DNA of 64,000 nucleotides from Hoeflea_A sp965228785 (GTDB lineage Bacteria; Pseudomonadota; Alphaproteobacteria; Rhizobiales; Rhizobiaceae): positions 124,001 to 188,000 of the forward strand of contig CBDDIF010000001.1 of the NCBI GenBank assembly GCA_965228785.1, in the 5' to 3' direction. Shown here in pieces: positions 8,732 to 17,979 of this stretch (position 1 is its first letter; each line of letters begins with the position of its first letter). The position numbers and the translations under genes were made by a program. Under the pieces are notes generated by a model, which was not told the origin of the DNA, ran no database searches, and worked only from the letters and a program-made list of their open reading frames with translations.

Positions 8732-9121
8732 ATGGGCACGGACTACGCAAGCATGACCGACGACTTCGAGAGATATGAGGTCGATGCCGGGAGCTTCAGC
8801 CACGAACACCATGTGGGTGTGGCCTTCGAGATGCTGAGACGGCACGCGTTCCTGACCGCCGCCTACCGCTATGCCGACATCATCAACACCGTGGCGACAC
8901 GCGCCGGCGCGGGCGACAAATTCAACGCGACGATTACCGTTGCCTTCCTCAGCATCATTGCCGAACGCATGAACCATCGGGATTGCAATGATGCGCAGGA
9001 CTTTCTAGCGAACAACCCGGATCTGCTGACGCAAAATCCTCTGACTGCGCTCTATTCCCGGGAGCGGATCATGAGCGCCGAAGCACGCAAGGCGTTCCTG
9101 CTTCCCGATCTCAAGCCCTGA
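8732..9121 (+). CDS. Conserved hypothetical protein
   Basis: A 129-aa soluble, mainly helical protein I do not recognise. It contains the segment FSHEHHVGVAFEMLRRHAF, which has several His residues. The ATG at 8732 follows GGGAGA at 8718-8723. A second ATG at 8753 is possible. The upstream region carries the paired palindromes at 8585 and 8655. A perfect 12-bp palindrome (TATCGGCCGATA, 9127-9138) lies just after the stop codon. Confidence 0.6.
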   Translation: MGTDYASMTDDFERYEVDAGSFSHEHHVGVAFEMLRRHAFLTAAYRYADIINTVATRAGAGDKFNATITVAFLSIIAERMNHRDCNDAQDFLANNPDLLTQNPLTALYSRERIMSAEARKAFLLPDLKP

Positions 9122-9236
9122 TCGATTATCGGCCGATATCCTTGCCCGAGGAGACCGGATGGTGACACAATGGTGCAAGGTCCCACCCAGCCGGTAGCAC
9201 CGGCGCACCATCCAAACAACAGAGACAGCTGAAGTC

Positions 9237-10142
9237 ATGGAAGCCTGGATTTTCATCGCGATCGCTGCGGCCGCGTTTCAGACCCTGCGCTTCATGCTTC
9301 AGAAGCAATTGAGCATGGGAACCCTGTCGACGGGCGGCGCAACATGCTCCCGCTTCTTTTATTCCGTCCCCTTCATCACGGTGCTCGCGCTAGGCTATGC
9401 CCTCGCCATGGGGCATGGCGTTCCCACTCTCGGACCTCTGTTCTGGGGCTACGCGTTCATCGGCGGGTTGTCGCAAATCCTGGCGACTTGGTGCGTGGTC
9501 GCGCTGTTTCAGCAACGCAATTTCGCCGTCGGCATCACCTTCAAGAAAACCGAGGTTCTGCTGACGGCGCTGGTCGGCCTGGCTGTCCTCGGGGACCGGA
9601 TTTCGCTGGCCGGTTTCGTTGCCATTTTTTTGGGGCTGATCGGCGTCCTGGTGCTGTCGCAAAAACCTGGTGACACCGAAGGGACATTCCTGTCCCGCGT
9701 CTTCAATCTCGGCACGGGGCTGGGCGTTTTGTCGGGCGTCTTTTTCGCGTTCTCCGCCGTCGGCTATCGCGGTGCGACCCTGGAGATCACGAGCGACGAT
9801 CCGCTGTTTCGGTCCAGCATTTCGCTCATGCTGGTCACGATCGGTCAGACGGTGGCCATGCTCATCTGGCTTCGGTTGCGGGAGCCCGGTGAAATCACCC
9901 GCATGGTGTCGGCTCGCCGGACCGCGGTCTGGATGGGGATTACCGGCATGGCCGGTTCGCTGTGCTGGTTCACCGCATTCACGTTGCAGAACGCCGCCTA
10001 TGTCTTTGCCGTCGGACAGATTGAGGTCATTTTCTCGCTATTGGCGTCGGCACTCTTCTTTCGTGAAGTCATTGCGAAAAAGGAACTCGCAGGCATCGCC
10101 CTGATCACCGCAAGCATTCTCTATCTGGTCGTCGTGGCCTGA
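9237..10142 (+). CDS. EamA family transporter (DMT superfamily)
   Basis: A 301-aa membrane protein with about ten hydrophobic segments in two repeats, matching the drug/metabolite transporter EamA architecture. The segment NFAVGITFKKTEVLLTALVG and the second-repeat AAYVFAVGQIEVIFSLLAS correspond to the helix often marked by a P/T-E motif. It is an inner-membrane transporter whose substrate cannot be predicted. It stands alone on the plus strand. Confidence 0.85.
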   Translation: MEAWIFIAIAAAAFQTLRFMLQKQLSMGTLSTGGATCSRFFYSVPFITVLALGYALAMGHGVPTLGPLFWGYAFIGGLSQILATWCVVALFQQRNFAVGITFKKTEVLLTALVGLAVLGDRISLAGFVAIFLGLIGVLVLSQKPGDTEGTFLSRVFNLGTGLGVLSGVFFAFSAVGYRGATLEITSDDPLFRSSISLMLVTIGQTVAMLIWLRLREPGEITRMVSARRTAVWMGITGMAGSLCWFTAFTLQNAAYVFAVGQIEVIFSLLASALFFREVIAKKELAGIALITASILYLVVVA

Positions 10143-10606
10143 CGGTTGCCTCCCGCTGTTCCCCATAGTGGGACAGGTTGAGGTGCTGCCGGGCCATGCC
10201 AACACGACGATGTGAACGGGGCTGCCATATTCGTTCCCTTTTTCGCCGGATTCGTTTCGAGTTCCCCCTCGGGCTTTGTTGCTGTGAAAAAAAGTTTGGG
10301 CCGCGGGGAGATTATTAAAGCCGTTCATTTTTGTTGATTCCGCGCCCCTCGCGCCGCGAAATCTCCTTTCGGCTTAGTATGCAGACTGTATCCAGATCGG
10401 ATTTGATGAGTCGACGCCATATTTTGGTGTTACACTTTGAAGACGGATCCCTGATTCGGTGAATTTGGGGCAGGCAAATCACCGGCAGGCTTCGCAAGCA
10501 TTTCAACTTGATTTGATTCGCCCAGCGTAAGCCCCGGCACCAACTTAGGTAGTGAGACAGAAATGGCCGTGGGAGGAGGGCGCTAGTACAGGAAAGGACG
10601 ACGACG
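10143..10606. other. Long leader/promoter region upstream of prkA
   Basis: 464 bp without a gene I can support. The middle part is AT-richer than the flanks, and the 3' end has GGAAAGGA ahead of the prkA ATG. It probably contains the promoter(s) of the stress operon. I could not identify a convincing sigma-54 or sigma-32 element by eye. Confidence 0.45.
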
Positions 10607-12541
10607 ATGGACGTGTTTTCTCTACAATCCGAGGTTTACGAGCGAACCAAGGTGGAAGAGATTACCCTGCAAGACTACCTACTTGCATGTCGTGAAGATG
10701 CGGGCATGCGCGCTACAGCGGCGGAACGGATGATCGCCGCAATCGGTGAGCCGGAACTGGTCGATACCAGCCAGGACCAGCGGCTCAGTCGGATATTTCT
10801 GAACCGGACCATCAAACGCTATCCAGCGTTCGCGGATCTCTATGGCATGGAAGAGACGATCGAACGCATCGTCGGCTTCTTCCGACATGCCTCCCAGGGT
10901 CTCGAAGAACGCAAGCAGATCCTCTACCTCCTGGGTCCCGTCGGCGGCGGCAAGTCGACCGTTGCCGAGATCCTCAAACGACTGATGGAGCAGGAGCCGA
11001 TCTATGTGCTCAAGGCCGGCGAGCAGGTTTCGCCGGTGTTCGAATCTCCCATTGGCCTGTTCAATCCCGAGCGCATGGGCGACCTGCTCGAAGACAAGTA
11101 CAACATTCCGCGACGACTGCTGACCGGTCTGATCTCGCCCTGGGCGGTCAAACGGCTGGACGAGTTCGATGGCGACATCTCGAAGTTTTCCATCGCCAAG
11201 ATCTACCCGTCGAAGCTGCGCCAGGTCGGCGTCACCAAGACCGAGCCGGGCGATGAAAACAACCAGGACGTCTCGTCGCTGGTCGGCAAGCTCGATATCC
11301 GCAAGCTCGAACATCTGAGCCAGAACGATCCCGACGCCTATAGCTATTCGGGCGGCCTCAACCGCACGACCCAAGGGCTCCTGGAATTCGTCGAGATGTT
11401 CAAGGCTCCGATCAAGGTGCTGCACCCGCTTTTGACGGCGACCCAGGAGGGTTCCTATGTCGGCACCGAGAACATCGGCGCCTTTCCCTATAACGGCATC
11501 ATCGTCGCCCACTCCAACGAGGCGGAGTGGCAGCAGTTCAAGAACAACCGCAACAACGAAGCGTTTCTCGATCGGATTAGCGTCGTCAAGGTGCCCTACT
11601 GCCTGCGGGCCAGCGAGGAATCGCAGATCTACGACAAGCTGTTGCGCGATAGTGCTTTGCGCGAAGCGCAATGCGCGCCGGAAACCCTCGACATCATGGC
11701 ACGCTTCAGCGTGCTGACCCGGCTGCACGACCACGAGAACTCGACGCTTTTGTCAAAGATGCGTATCTATGACGGCGAGACCCTGAAGGATACGGATCCG
11801 AAGGCCAAGTCGCTGCAGGAATACCGTGACGTGGCCGGCGCCGACGAGGGCATGAACGGCACCTCTACCCGCTTTGCTTTCAAGGTGCTGTCGGAGACGT
11901 TCAACCACGACACCGACGAGATCGCCGCCGACCCGGTGCATCTGATGTATGTGCTGGAACAGGCGATCAAGCGCGAACAGTTCAGCGAAGAAGTGGAAGG
12001 CCGGTACCTGGAATTCCTCAAGGCCGAACTGATGTCACGCTATGCGGAGTTCATCGGCCACGAGATCCAGAAGGCCTACCTGGAATCCTATTCCGACTAC
12101 GGCCAGAACCTGTTTGACCGTTACATCGCCTATGCGGATGCCTGGATCGAGGAGCACGATTTCAAGGACCCGGACACCGGTCAGATGTTCGACCGCGAGA
12201 TCCTCGACCAGGAACTGTCGAAAGTGGAGAAGCCGGCCGGGATCGCCAACCCGAAGGACTTTCGCAACGAAGTGGTGAAGTTCGTTCTGCGGGCCCGGGC
12301 GGAGAACAATGGCCGCAACCCCGACTGGCGCAAATACAAGAAGCTGCGCGGGGTGATCGAGAAGCGCATGTTCGGCCAGGTCGAAGACCTGCTGCCGGTG
12401 ATCAGCTTCGGCGCCAAGCGCGACAAGGAGGCTGATGCCAAGCACCACGAGTTCGTCGACCGGATGATCGAGCGCGGCTACACCCGCCGCCAGGTCCGCC
12501 GCCTCGTCGAGTGGTACATGCGCGTCAACAAGGCGGGCTAG
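10607..12541 (+). CDS. prkA: PrkA family serine protein kinase (YeaG)
   Basis: A 644-aa protein of the normal length for this family. The Walker A motif GPVGGGKST is at about residues 110-118 in an AAA+-like core. The C-terminal half contains the PrkA kinase-like domain. Homologues are cytoplasmic and act under starvation and stress with YeaH and SpoVR/YcgB, as the next two genes show. GGAAAGGA lies upstream of the ATG. The stop codon directly abuts a 269-bp inverted-repeat-bounded element. Confidence 0.95.
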   Translation: MDVFSLQSEVYERTKVEEITLQDYLLACREDAGMRATAAERMIAAIGEPELVDTSQDQRLSRIFLNRTIKRYPAFADLYGMEETIERIVGFFRHASQGLEERKQILYLLGPVGGGKSTVAEILKRLMEQEPIYVLKAGEQVSPVFESPIGLFNPERMGDLLEDKYNIPRRLLTGLISPWAVKRLDEFDGDISKFSIAKIYPSKLRQVGVTKTEPGDENNQDVSSLVGKLDIRKLEHLSQNDPDAYSYSGGLNRTTQGLLEFVEMFKAPIKVLHPLLTATQEGSYVGTENIGAFPYNGIIVAHSNEAEWQQFKNNRNNEAFLDRISVVKVPYCLRASEESQIYDKLLRDSALREAQCAPETLDIMARFSVLTRLHDHENSTLLSKMRIYDGETLKDTDPKAKSLQEYRDVAGADEGMNGTSTRFAFKVLSETFNHDTDEIAADPVHLMYVLEQAIKREQFSEEVEGRYLEFLKAELMSRYAEFIGHEIQKAYLESYSDYGQNLFDRYIAYADAWIEEHDFKDPDTGQMFDREILDQELSKVEKPAGIANPKDFRNEVVKFVLRARAENNGRNPDWRKYKKLRGVIEKRMFGQVEDLLPVISFGAKRDKEADAKHHEFVDRMIERGYTRRQVRRLVEWYMRVNKAG

Positions 12542-12810
12542 AGAGCAAAGGGCGATAGGTTTGGATCATTTGATGGCTGCAGATCGGCTCCACTCGGCAA
12601 GGCGCGTCGCGCAGCGCGATGTGGTGCATCGGGCAAGCGACGCAACGCCGCCGATGGGCCGATATGCAGCCACCCTTCGGGCCGGGCGCTTTTGGCCCCT
12701 GGCGTCGTTGGCTTGCACTTGTGGTGGGGTGGCACCACGGCGAGCAATCCGCCTAGCCAGAGACCAAAATCGCCACGGTCAAATGATGCAAACCTATCGC
12801 CCTTTGCTCT
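12542..12810. repeat. MITE-like element with 32-bp terminal inverted repeats
   Basis: The segment 12542-12573 (starting AGAGCAAAGGGCGATAGG) is the reverse complement of 12779-12810 with a single mismatch in 32 bp. The 269-bp unit between and including them encodes no plausible protein and has internal GC-rich dyads, for example GTGGTG...CACCAC. It fills almost the whole prkA-yeaH spacer. Size and structure fit a miniature inverted-repeat element or a rhizobial-type intergenic mosaic repeat. No obvious target-site duplication is seen at the edges. Confidence 0.75.
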
Positions 12811-12840
12811 GAAGTCTGAAGTAGCGAGGACACAAGCCCC

Positions 12841-14163
12841 ATGGGTCATTTCGTCGATCGCCGCCTCAATCCCAAGGACAAGAGCCTCGGCAACCGGCGG
12901 CGATTCCTCAAGCGGGTGCGCTCGCATGTCAAGAAATCGGTCGACGAGGCGGTGCGCAAGCGCGGCATCGCCGACGCCGACCGCGGCGAGAACGTCACCG
13001 TTCCGGCGGATTCGATCGCCGAGCCAACCTTCCGGCACTCCAACAAGGCTGGTCGGCGCGATTCCGTAACCACCGGCAACAAGACTTTCAGCACCGGCGA
13101 TCGCATTCGCAAACCGCCGGCGGGCGCCGGTGGCGGTCGCGGCAAGACCGGCAGCGACCACGGCGACGGCGACGACGAATTCCTCTTCGTGCTGTCGCGC
13201 GATGAATTCCTCGATCTGTTTTTCGAGGACATGGAATTGCCCAATCTGGTCAAGCGCGGGCTGAAACAGATCCAGCTCAAGCGGCCGCATCGCGCCGGAT
13301 TTTCGATCACCGGCTCGCCGGCCAACATCAATCTCGAACGCACCATGCGCAACTCGCTGGGGCGCCGTCTCGCACTCAAGCGTCCCAAGGATCGGGAAGT
13401 GCGGGCGTTGCGCGAGGAGATTTTCGCACTCGAAAAAGTATCGTCGCCAACGCCGGAGCAGCGGGAGGAACTCAAGCGGCTGCGCACCCTGTTGGAGGAC
13501 ACGCTGCGGCGCAAACGGGTGATCGCCTACATCGATCCGCTGGACGTGCGCTACAACTATTTCGAACAGCGGCCGGAGCCGCGCGAGCAGGCGGTGATGT
13601 TCTGCCTGATGGACGTGTCGGCCTCCATGGGTGAGCGCGAGAAGGATCTGGCGAAACGGTTCTTCGTGCTCCTGCACCTGTTCCTGTCTCGGCGTTACAA
13701 ATCCATCGACCTGGTGTTCGTGCGCCACACGCACAATGCCCAGGAGGTCGACGAGGAGACCTTCTTCTACGCAACTGAAACCGGTGGAACGGTGGTCTCG
13801 ATGGCCCTCACCGAAGCCAAGCGCATCATCGAAGAGCGTTACTCCCCGTCGGAATGGAACATCTATATGGCCCAGGCCTCGGATGGGGAGAATTTCTCCG
13901 GCGACTCGGAAAAATGCGTGGCGCTGCTCAATGAGGACCTGATGCGGTGCTGCCAGTATTTCGCCTATGTCGAGATCGTCGACGAGGCGGAGGCCGAATT
14001 CCTCAACAGCGAGGAAAACGGCATCGAACTCTGGCGCAATTACCGTCGCGTGGCGCGCGAATGGCCGAATTTCGCCATGAAGCGCATTGCCAAACCGGCA
14101 GACATCTATCCCGTGTTCCGCGAACTCTTTGCCAAGAAATCCGCCGGAGGCACCGATGGCTAG
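12841..14163 (+). CDS. yeaH: YeaH/YhbH family protein (DUF444)
   Basis: A 440-aa protein with the DUF444 layout: basic N-terminus (FVDRRLNPKDKSLGNRRRFL), a Gly-rich linker at about residues 92-112, and a von Willebrand A-like domain with the MIDAS-type DVSASMG at about 257-263. It is the standard partner of PrkA in stress and stationary-phase response. Its last 8 nt overlap the spoVR start (ATGGCTAG at 14156-14163). It is separated from prkA by the inverted-repeat element. Confidence 0.94.
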   Translation: MGHFVDRRLNPKDKSLGNRRRFLKRVRSHVKKSVDEAVRKRGIADADRGENVTVPADSIAEPTFRHSNKAGRRDSVTTGNKTFSTGDRIRKPPAGAGGGRGKTGSDHGDGDDEFLFVLSRDEFLDLFFEDMELPNLVKRGLKQIQLKRPHRAGFSITGSPANINLERTMRNSLGRRLALKRPKDREVRALREEIFALEKVSSPTPEQREELKRLRTLLEDTLRRKRVIAYIDPLDVRYNYFEQRPEPREQAVMFCLMDVSASMGEREKDLAKRFFVLLHLFLSRRYKSIDLVFVRHTHNAQEVDEETFFYATETGGTVVSMALTEAKRIIEERYSPSEWNIYMAQASDGENFSGDSEKCVALLNEDLMRCCQYFAYVEIVDEAEAEFLNSEENGIELWRNYRRVAREWPNFAMKRIAKPADIYPVFRELFAKKSAGGTDG

Positions 14164-15649
14164 AGCGGCCAAAAAGCAGGAACCGCTGTTCGATGGTGCC
14201 GACTGGACTTTCGAGACCATGCGTTCGGTCTATGACGCGATCGAGGATGTGGCGCGCAACGATCTGAAACTGGATGTCTACACCAACCAGATCGAGATTA
14301 TCTCATCGGAACAGATGCTCGACGCCTATTCCTCCATCGGCATGCCGCTGATGTATCGCCACTGGTCCTTCGGCAAGCATTTCGTCACCAACGAGCGCTA
14401 CTACCGCAAGGGCGCCATGGGGCTGGCCTACGAGATCGTCATCAATTCCGATCCCTGCATCAGCTACTGCATGGAGGAAAACTCCATGCCGATGCAGACC
14501 CTGGTGATGGCGCATGCCGCCTTCGGTCACAATCACTTTTTCAAGTCCAACCACCTGTTTCGCCAGTGGACCGATGCCGGCGGCATCCTCGACTATCTGG
14601 AATATGCCCGCGGCTACATTGCCGAATGCGAGGAAGTTCATGGTGTCGCCGCGGTCGAGGCGATGCTCGACGCAGGCCATGCGCTGATGCCTAACGGCGT
14701 CTTCCGCTACCGACGTCCACGGGCGCCGTCGCTGCGCGAAGAACAGCAGCGGCAGGAGGAACGCCAGCGCCACGAGGAGCAGACGGTCAACTACCTGTGG
14801 AGCACGCTCAGGGACGCAACCCAATCGGCATCGGCCAATGCGGAAGCCATGGAACGCAAGCGGGAACTGCACCTGCCGGAGGAAAACCTGCTCTATTTCC
14901 TCGAGCACTACAGTCCGGTGCTGAAGACCTGGCAGCGCGAATTGCTGCGCATCATCCGCAACATCGCGCAGTATTTCTATCCGCAGAAACAGACCAAGTT
15001 GATGAACGAGGGCTGCGCCACTTTCGTGCATTTCCACATCGTCAACGAAATGCATGCCAGAGGCCTCCTGTCCGACGGAGCCCTGCTGGAAATCCTGCAC
15101 AGCCATACCAATGTGCTGTTCCAGCCGGACTATGATGACCCGCGCTTCAGCGGGATCAACCCTTACGCACTCGGGTTTGCAATGATGCAGGACATCAAAC
15201 GTATCTGCGAAGAACCGACGGCGGAGGATCGCGAATGGTTCCCGGAATTCGCCGGCGAGAAGGACTGGCGCTCGGTGCTTGCCGAAGCCTGGGCCAATTA
15301 CCGCGACGAATCCTTCGTCCAGCAGTTTCTCAGTCCGGCGGTGATCCGCCGCTTCCGCATGTTTGCCGTCACCGACAAGGCCGACGATCCGTACTACCTG
15401 GTCTCGGGCATTCATGACGAACGGGGGTTCCACCAGGTGCGCGACGTGCTGGCGCAGAACTACGACGTTGCCTCGCAGGAACCGCATGTCCAGGTCGTCG
15501 ATGTCGACCTGCTCGGCGATCGCAAACTGATGCTGCAACACGTCAAGCGCGACGGGGTGCCGCTTGACGCCGAGCTGCGCGACGCGACGCTCAAACACCT
15601 GAGGACACTTTGGGGCTACGATGTGGCGCTTGAGGAGGTCGCTGCCTGA
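14156..15649 (+). CDS. spoVR: SpoVR family protein (YcgB)
   Basis: A 497-aa protein with SpoVR hallmarks: YRHWSFGKHFVTNERYYRKG, NHFFKSNHLFRQW and YYLVSGIHDERGFHQVRDVL. The start at 14156 gives the usual family start a few residues before LFDGADWTFETMR and overlaps the yeaH stop, indicating translational coupling. It is the third member of the conserved prkA-yeaH-spoVR stress operon. The biochemical activity of the family is not established. Confidence 0.94.
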   Translation: MARAAKKQEPLFDGADWTFETMRSVYDAIEDVARNDLKLDVYTNQIEIISSEQMLDAYSSIGMPLMYRHWSFGKHFVTNERYYRKGAMGLAYEIVINSDPCISYCMEENSMPMQTLVMAHAAFGHNHFFKSNHLFRQWTDAGGILDYLEYARGYIAECEEVHGVAAVEAMLDAGHALMPNGVFRYRRPRAPSLREEQQRQEERQRHEEQTVNYLWSTLRDATQSASANAEAMERKRELHLPEENLLYFLEHYSPVLKTWQRELLRIIRNIAQYFYPQKQTKLMNEGCATFVHFHIVNEMHARGLLSDGALLEILHSHTNVLFQPDYDDPRFSGINPYALGFAMMQDIKRICEEPTAEDREWFPEFAGEKDWRSVLAEAWANYRDESFVQQFLSPAVIRRFRMFAVTDKADDPYYLVSGIHDERGFHQVRDVLAQNYDVASQEPHVQVVDVDLLGDRKLMLQHVKRDGVPLDAELRDATLKHLRTLWGYDVALEEVAA

Positions 15650-15712
15650 CCCGGTGAGGACAAGACGGAGAGCAGTTTTCCAGAGCGCCAAGGTCAGCTA
15701 CTTTGGCCAGCC

Positions 15713-16246
15713 ATGACCGAACCATTCCAAGACATGCTTGCCGGCGGGCATCCGAATTCACTGGGACGAACGGTCGAGGTGGTCGATCTGGTTTTGTCCG
15801 AACCGGAACGCTTCGACGAGCTGTTTCGCTGTTACGAGAGCGAGGATGAAGTCGTTCGGTTGCGGACGTCGAACGCCATGAAGCGTGTCGAGGCCGAGCG
15901 TCACGAACTGCTGGTGCCATACGTCGATCGCTTTATCGAACAAATTGGAGCACTCGACCAGGCTTCGGCTCAATGGACCCTGGCACAGCTCTTTGATCGC
16001 CTCTCGTCGGATATGAATGACGGGCAGAGGAAGGCGGCGACGGACATCATGAAGCGCAATCTGAAGAACCACGATGACTGGATCGTGCTCAACGCAACGA
16101 TGGAAACCCTGTCGAAATGGGCGTCCAAAGACGGAGCTCTGGCGAAATGGCTCAAGCCCCACCTCGACCGCCTCAGCGCCGACAGCAGAAAATCGGTGGC
16201 ATCTCGCGCTTCCAAGAAACTGAAGGCGCTTAGTTTCACGCTCTAA
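15713..16246 (+). CDS. HEAT-like helical repeat protein
   Basis: A 177-aa all-helical protein with repeated helix pairs (VVRLRTSNAMKRV, DDWIVLNATMETLSKWA, RLSADSRKSVASRASKKLK) that resemble HEAT/armadillo repeats. No catalytic motif is visible. It lies 63 bp after spoVR on the same strand and could be the last gene of that operon. It converges with the HupE-like gene, and their stop codons overlap at 16243-16246. Confidence 0.65.
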   Translation: MTEPFQDMLAGGHPNSLGRTVEVVDLVLSEPERFDELFRCYESEDEVVRLRTSNAMKRVEAERHELLVPYVDRFIEQIGALDQASAQWTLAQLFDRLSSDMNDGQRKAATDIMKRNLKNHDDWIVLNATMETLSKWASKDGALAKWLKPHLDRLSADSRKSVASRASKKLKALSFTL

Positions 16247-17463
16247 ACGACCGCCGACAGGCGCTCGAAAATCCACCAGGTGGAGATCACGGCGATAGCG
16301 CAAAGCACCACCATGCGTGCGGGCTGGACCGTCGCCATCGACAGCCGCGACAGCACGAATACGATGCCCAACGTGGCCGCCAACAGCGCCACCTGGCCGA
16401 CTTCGATGCCGACATTGAAGGCTGCAAGCGACAGCACCAGGTTCGGTGAATCGCGTCCGAGGATGTCGCCCAGCACGAACGAGAAACCAAGACCGTGCAG
16501 CATCCCGATCAGGGCGAAAACCCAGGGCGATCCGGATTTCCGGAACAGCGCAACCATGCTGGCATAGAGCACCGATGCGGCGATGCCGGCCTCGACCACC
16601 GGGATGAACCAGGACCAGCTCGGCGTAGCACCGAGAAACGTGGCGATCAGAGTTACGGAATGGCCGACGGTAAACGCCGTGACCATCCAGAACAGCCGCA
16701 TGGTCAGCCCGGCGCCGAGCGCGATGCAGACCACCAGCAGCACGTGGTCGGGTCCCTCGACAATGTGCAGGATGCCCTGCCAGACGAATTCCAGCGCCGC
16801 ATTTATCCGGCTGCCGTCGATGTGCAGCGGCTCCTGCAACTGGCCGTCGCGGGTGAAGGTATAGGGCGGCGAAACGCGTGCATCGACGACCACGTTCTCG
16901 ATGGTCATGCCATCGCCGAGCACCAGCTCGGGATATCCGGAACGGATCGTCAGGGTGCCGTCTGGAGAGGCGCCTGATAGCAGGAACTCGGCCTCGATCA
17001 CGGCATCGCCGAAGACCGGATCGATTTCTGCACCGGGCTTGGCAAGCTCCGTGCGAGCCGCATCAATACCGTCGAAATCCCCGTGTTCCGCTGCCGCCGC
17101 AATTCGGTACCTTTGAAGCTTTGCAGTCAGCGTGCTGCCATCCTGCTCCCAGACCAGCAAGTCTGCCAGGCGCTTGCGCAGACCGGCATCGTCGTTGGCG
17201 ACAGCTTGCAATGACAGGTGATAGAGCCAGATGGCGCCAGTGTCATCGAGATAGAGATAGGGTGACTGCAGCCGCTCGCCGCTGGCCTGCGACCCGGCGA
17301 TCAGGTCAGAGAAGATCAACGGAAGAGGTGCCTGCATATAGACGCGTAGGGCGTCGCTGTCTTCAGCCAGAACGAGGGTTCGGGTGCGTACGTCTTCCGA
17401 GAAATGCGCCTGCGCCTGCGTGCAGACCGCTAGCAGCGCCAAAAGCAAAGTCAGTATCCGCAT
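16243..17463 (-). CDS. HupE/UreJ-like membrane protein
   Basis: A 406-aa protein with a signal peptide (MRILTLLLALLAVCTQAQA), a soluble periplasmic region to about residue 215, and a C-terminal block of about six or seven membrane helices. The helical block carries HIVEGPDHVLLVVCIALGAG, VTAFTVGHSVTL and GMLHGLGFSFVLG. These His-rich helices are typical of the HupE/UreJ family, whose members are linked to nickel or other metal uptake. No hydrogenase or urease gene is nearby, so the cargo is open. Confidence 0.85.
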   Translation of the reverse strand: MRILTLLLALLAVCTQAQAHFSEDVRTRTLVLAEDSDALRVYMQAPLPLIFSDLIAGSQASGERLQSPYLYLDDTGAIWLYHLSLQAVANDDAGLRKRLADLLVWEQDGSTLTAKLQRYRIAAAAEHGDFDGIDAARTELAKPGAEIDPVFGDAVIEAEFLLSGASPDGTLTIRSGYPELVLGDGMTIENVVVDARVSPPYTFTRDGQLQEPLHIDGSRINAALEFVWQGILHIVEGPDHVLLVVCIALGAGLTMRLFWMVTAFTVGHSVTLIATFLGATPSWSWFIPVVEAGIAASVLYASMVALFRKSGSPWVFALIGMLHGLGFSFVLGDILGRDSPNLVLSLAAFNVGIEVGQVALLAATLGIVFVLSRLSMATVQPARMVVLCAIAVISTWWIFERLSAVV

Positions 17464-17586
17464 GGTCTCAATCCCCCTTTAGTCCGATGCTGAACCAGAC
17501 TAATTCGTGGCAAATGACACGCGGGTGTCCGTTCCATTACAGTTCGATGGCCGGGAGATGACAACCCGGTAATGGAGACACGGCGA

Positions 17587-17973
17587 TCAGTGATCGTCCG
17601 GCGGCAGCGGACGGGTCAGGATGAAAGTACTCACCGCCGACAGGACCACGAGCTGGATCACGATGATGTGGGTCGCGATGCCGAACAGGAAGCTTGCGAG
17701 CAAAACTGCGACGATGGCCACCATCGCCATCCACTTGGCCCGGCGCGATATGGCGCCATGCGCCTGCCAGTCGCGGATTGGCGGACCGAGGCGCGGATGG
17801 TTGACCAGCCAATCGTGCAGCCGTTGCGATCCGCGGGCGAAACAAAACGCGGCGAGCAGCAGGAACGGCGTGGTCGGTAGCAGCGGCACCACGATTCCGA
17901 CAATGCCGGCGGCGAGGCTGAGAAATCCGCCAACTAGCCAGAAGAACCGGATCAGCTGGTGCCTCGTTGCCAT
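17587..17973 (-). CDS. YbaN family protein (DUF454)
   Basis: A 128-aa membrane protein. The motif GIVGIVVPLLPTTPFLLLAAFCFARGSQRLHDWL at about residues 23-58 is the signature of DUF454. It is followed by NHPRLGPPIRDW and two more hydrophobic helices. Function unknown. It starts 6 bp after the decarboxylase stop codon and is therefore probably in the same transcript. Confidence 0.9.
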   Translation of the reverse strand: MATRHQLIRFFWLVGGFLSLAAGIVGIVVPLLPTTPFLLLAAFCFARGSQRLHDWLVNHPRLGPPIRDWQAHGAISRRAKWMAMVAIVAVLLASFLFGIATHIIVIQLVVLSAVSTFILTRPLPPDDH

Positions 17974-17979
17974 CCGGCT

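Noticed and set aside
12538..14220. Long open frame (560 codons) on the minus strand across yeaH
   Set aside because: It is antisense to a well-supported DUF444 gene, runs through the inverted-repeat element and shows no domain; GC-rich codon bias leaves such frames open.
14303..15691. 462-codon minus-strand frame opposite spoVR
   Set aside because: Antisense to a strongly conserved family; no support for coding.
16243..17463. Part of a hydrogenase or urease cluster because of the HupE/UreJ-like protein
   Set aside because: No structural or maturation gene for either enzyme is present in the neighbourhood.
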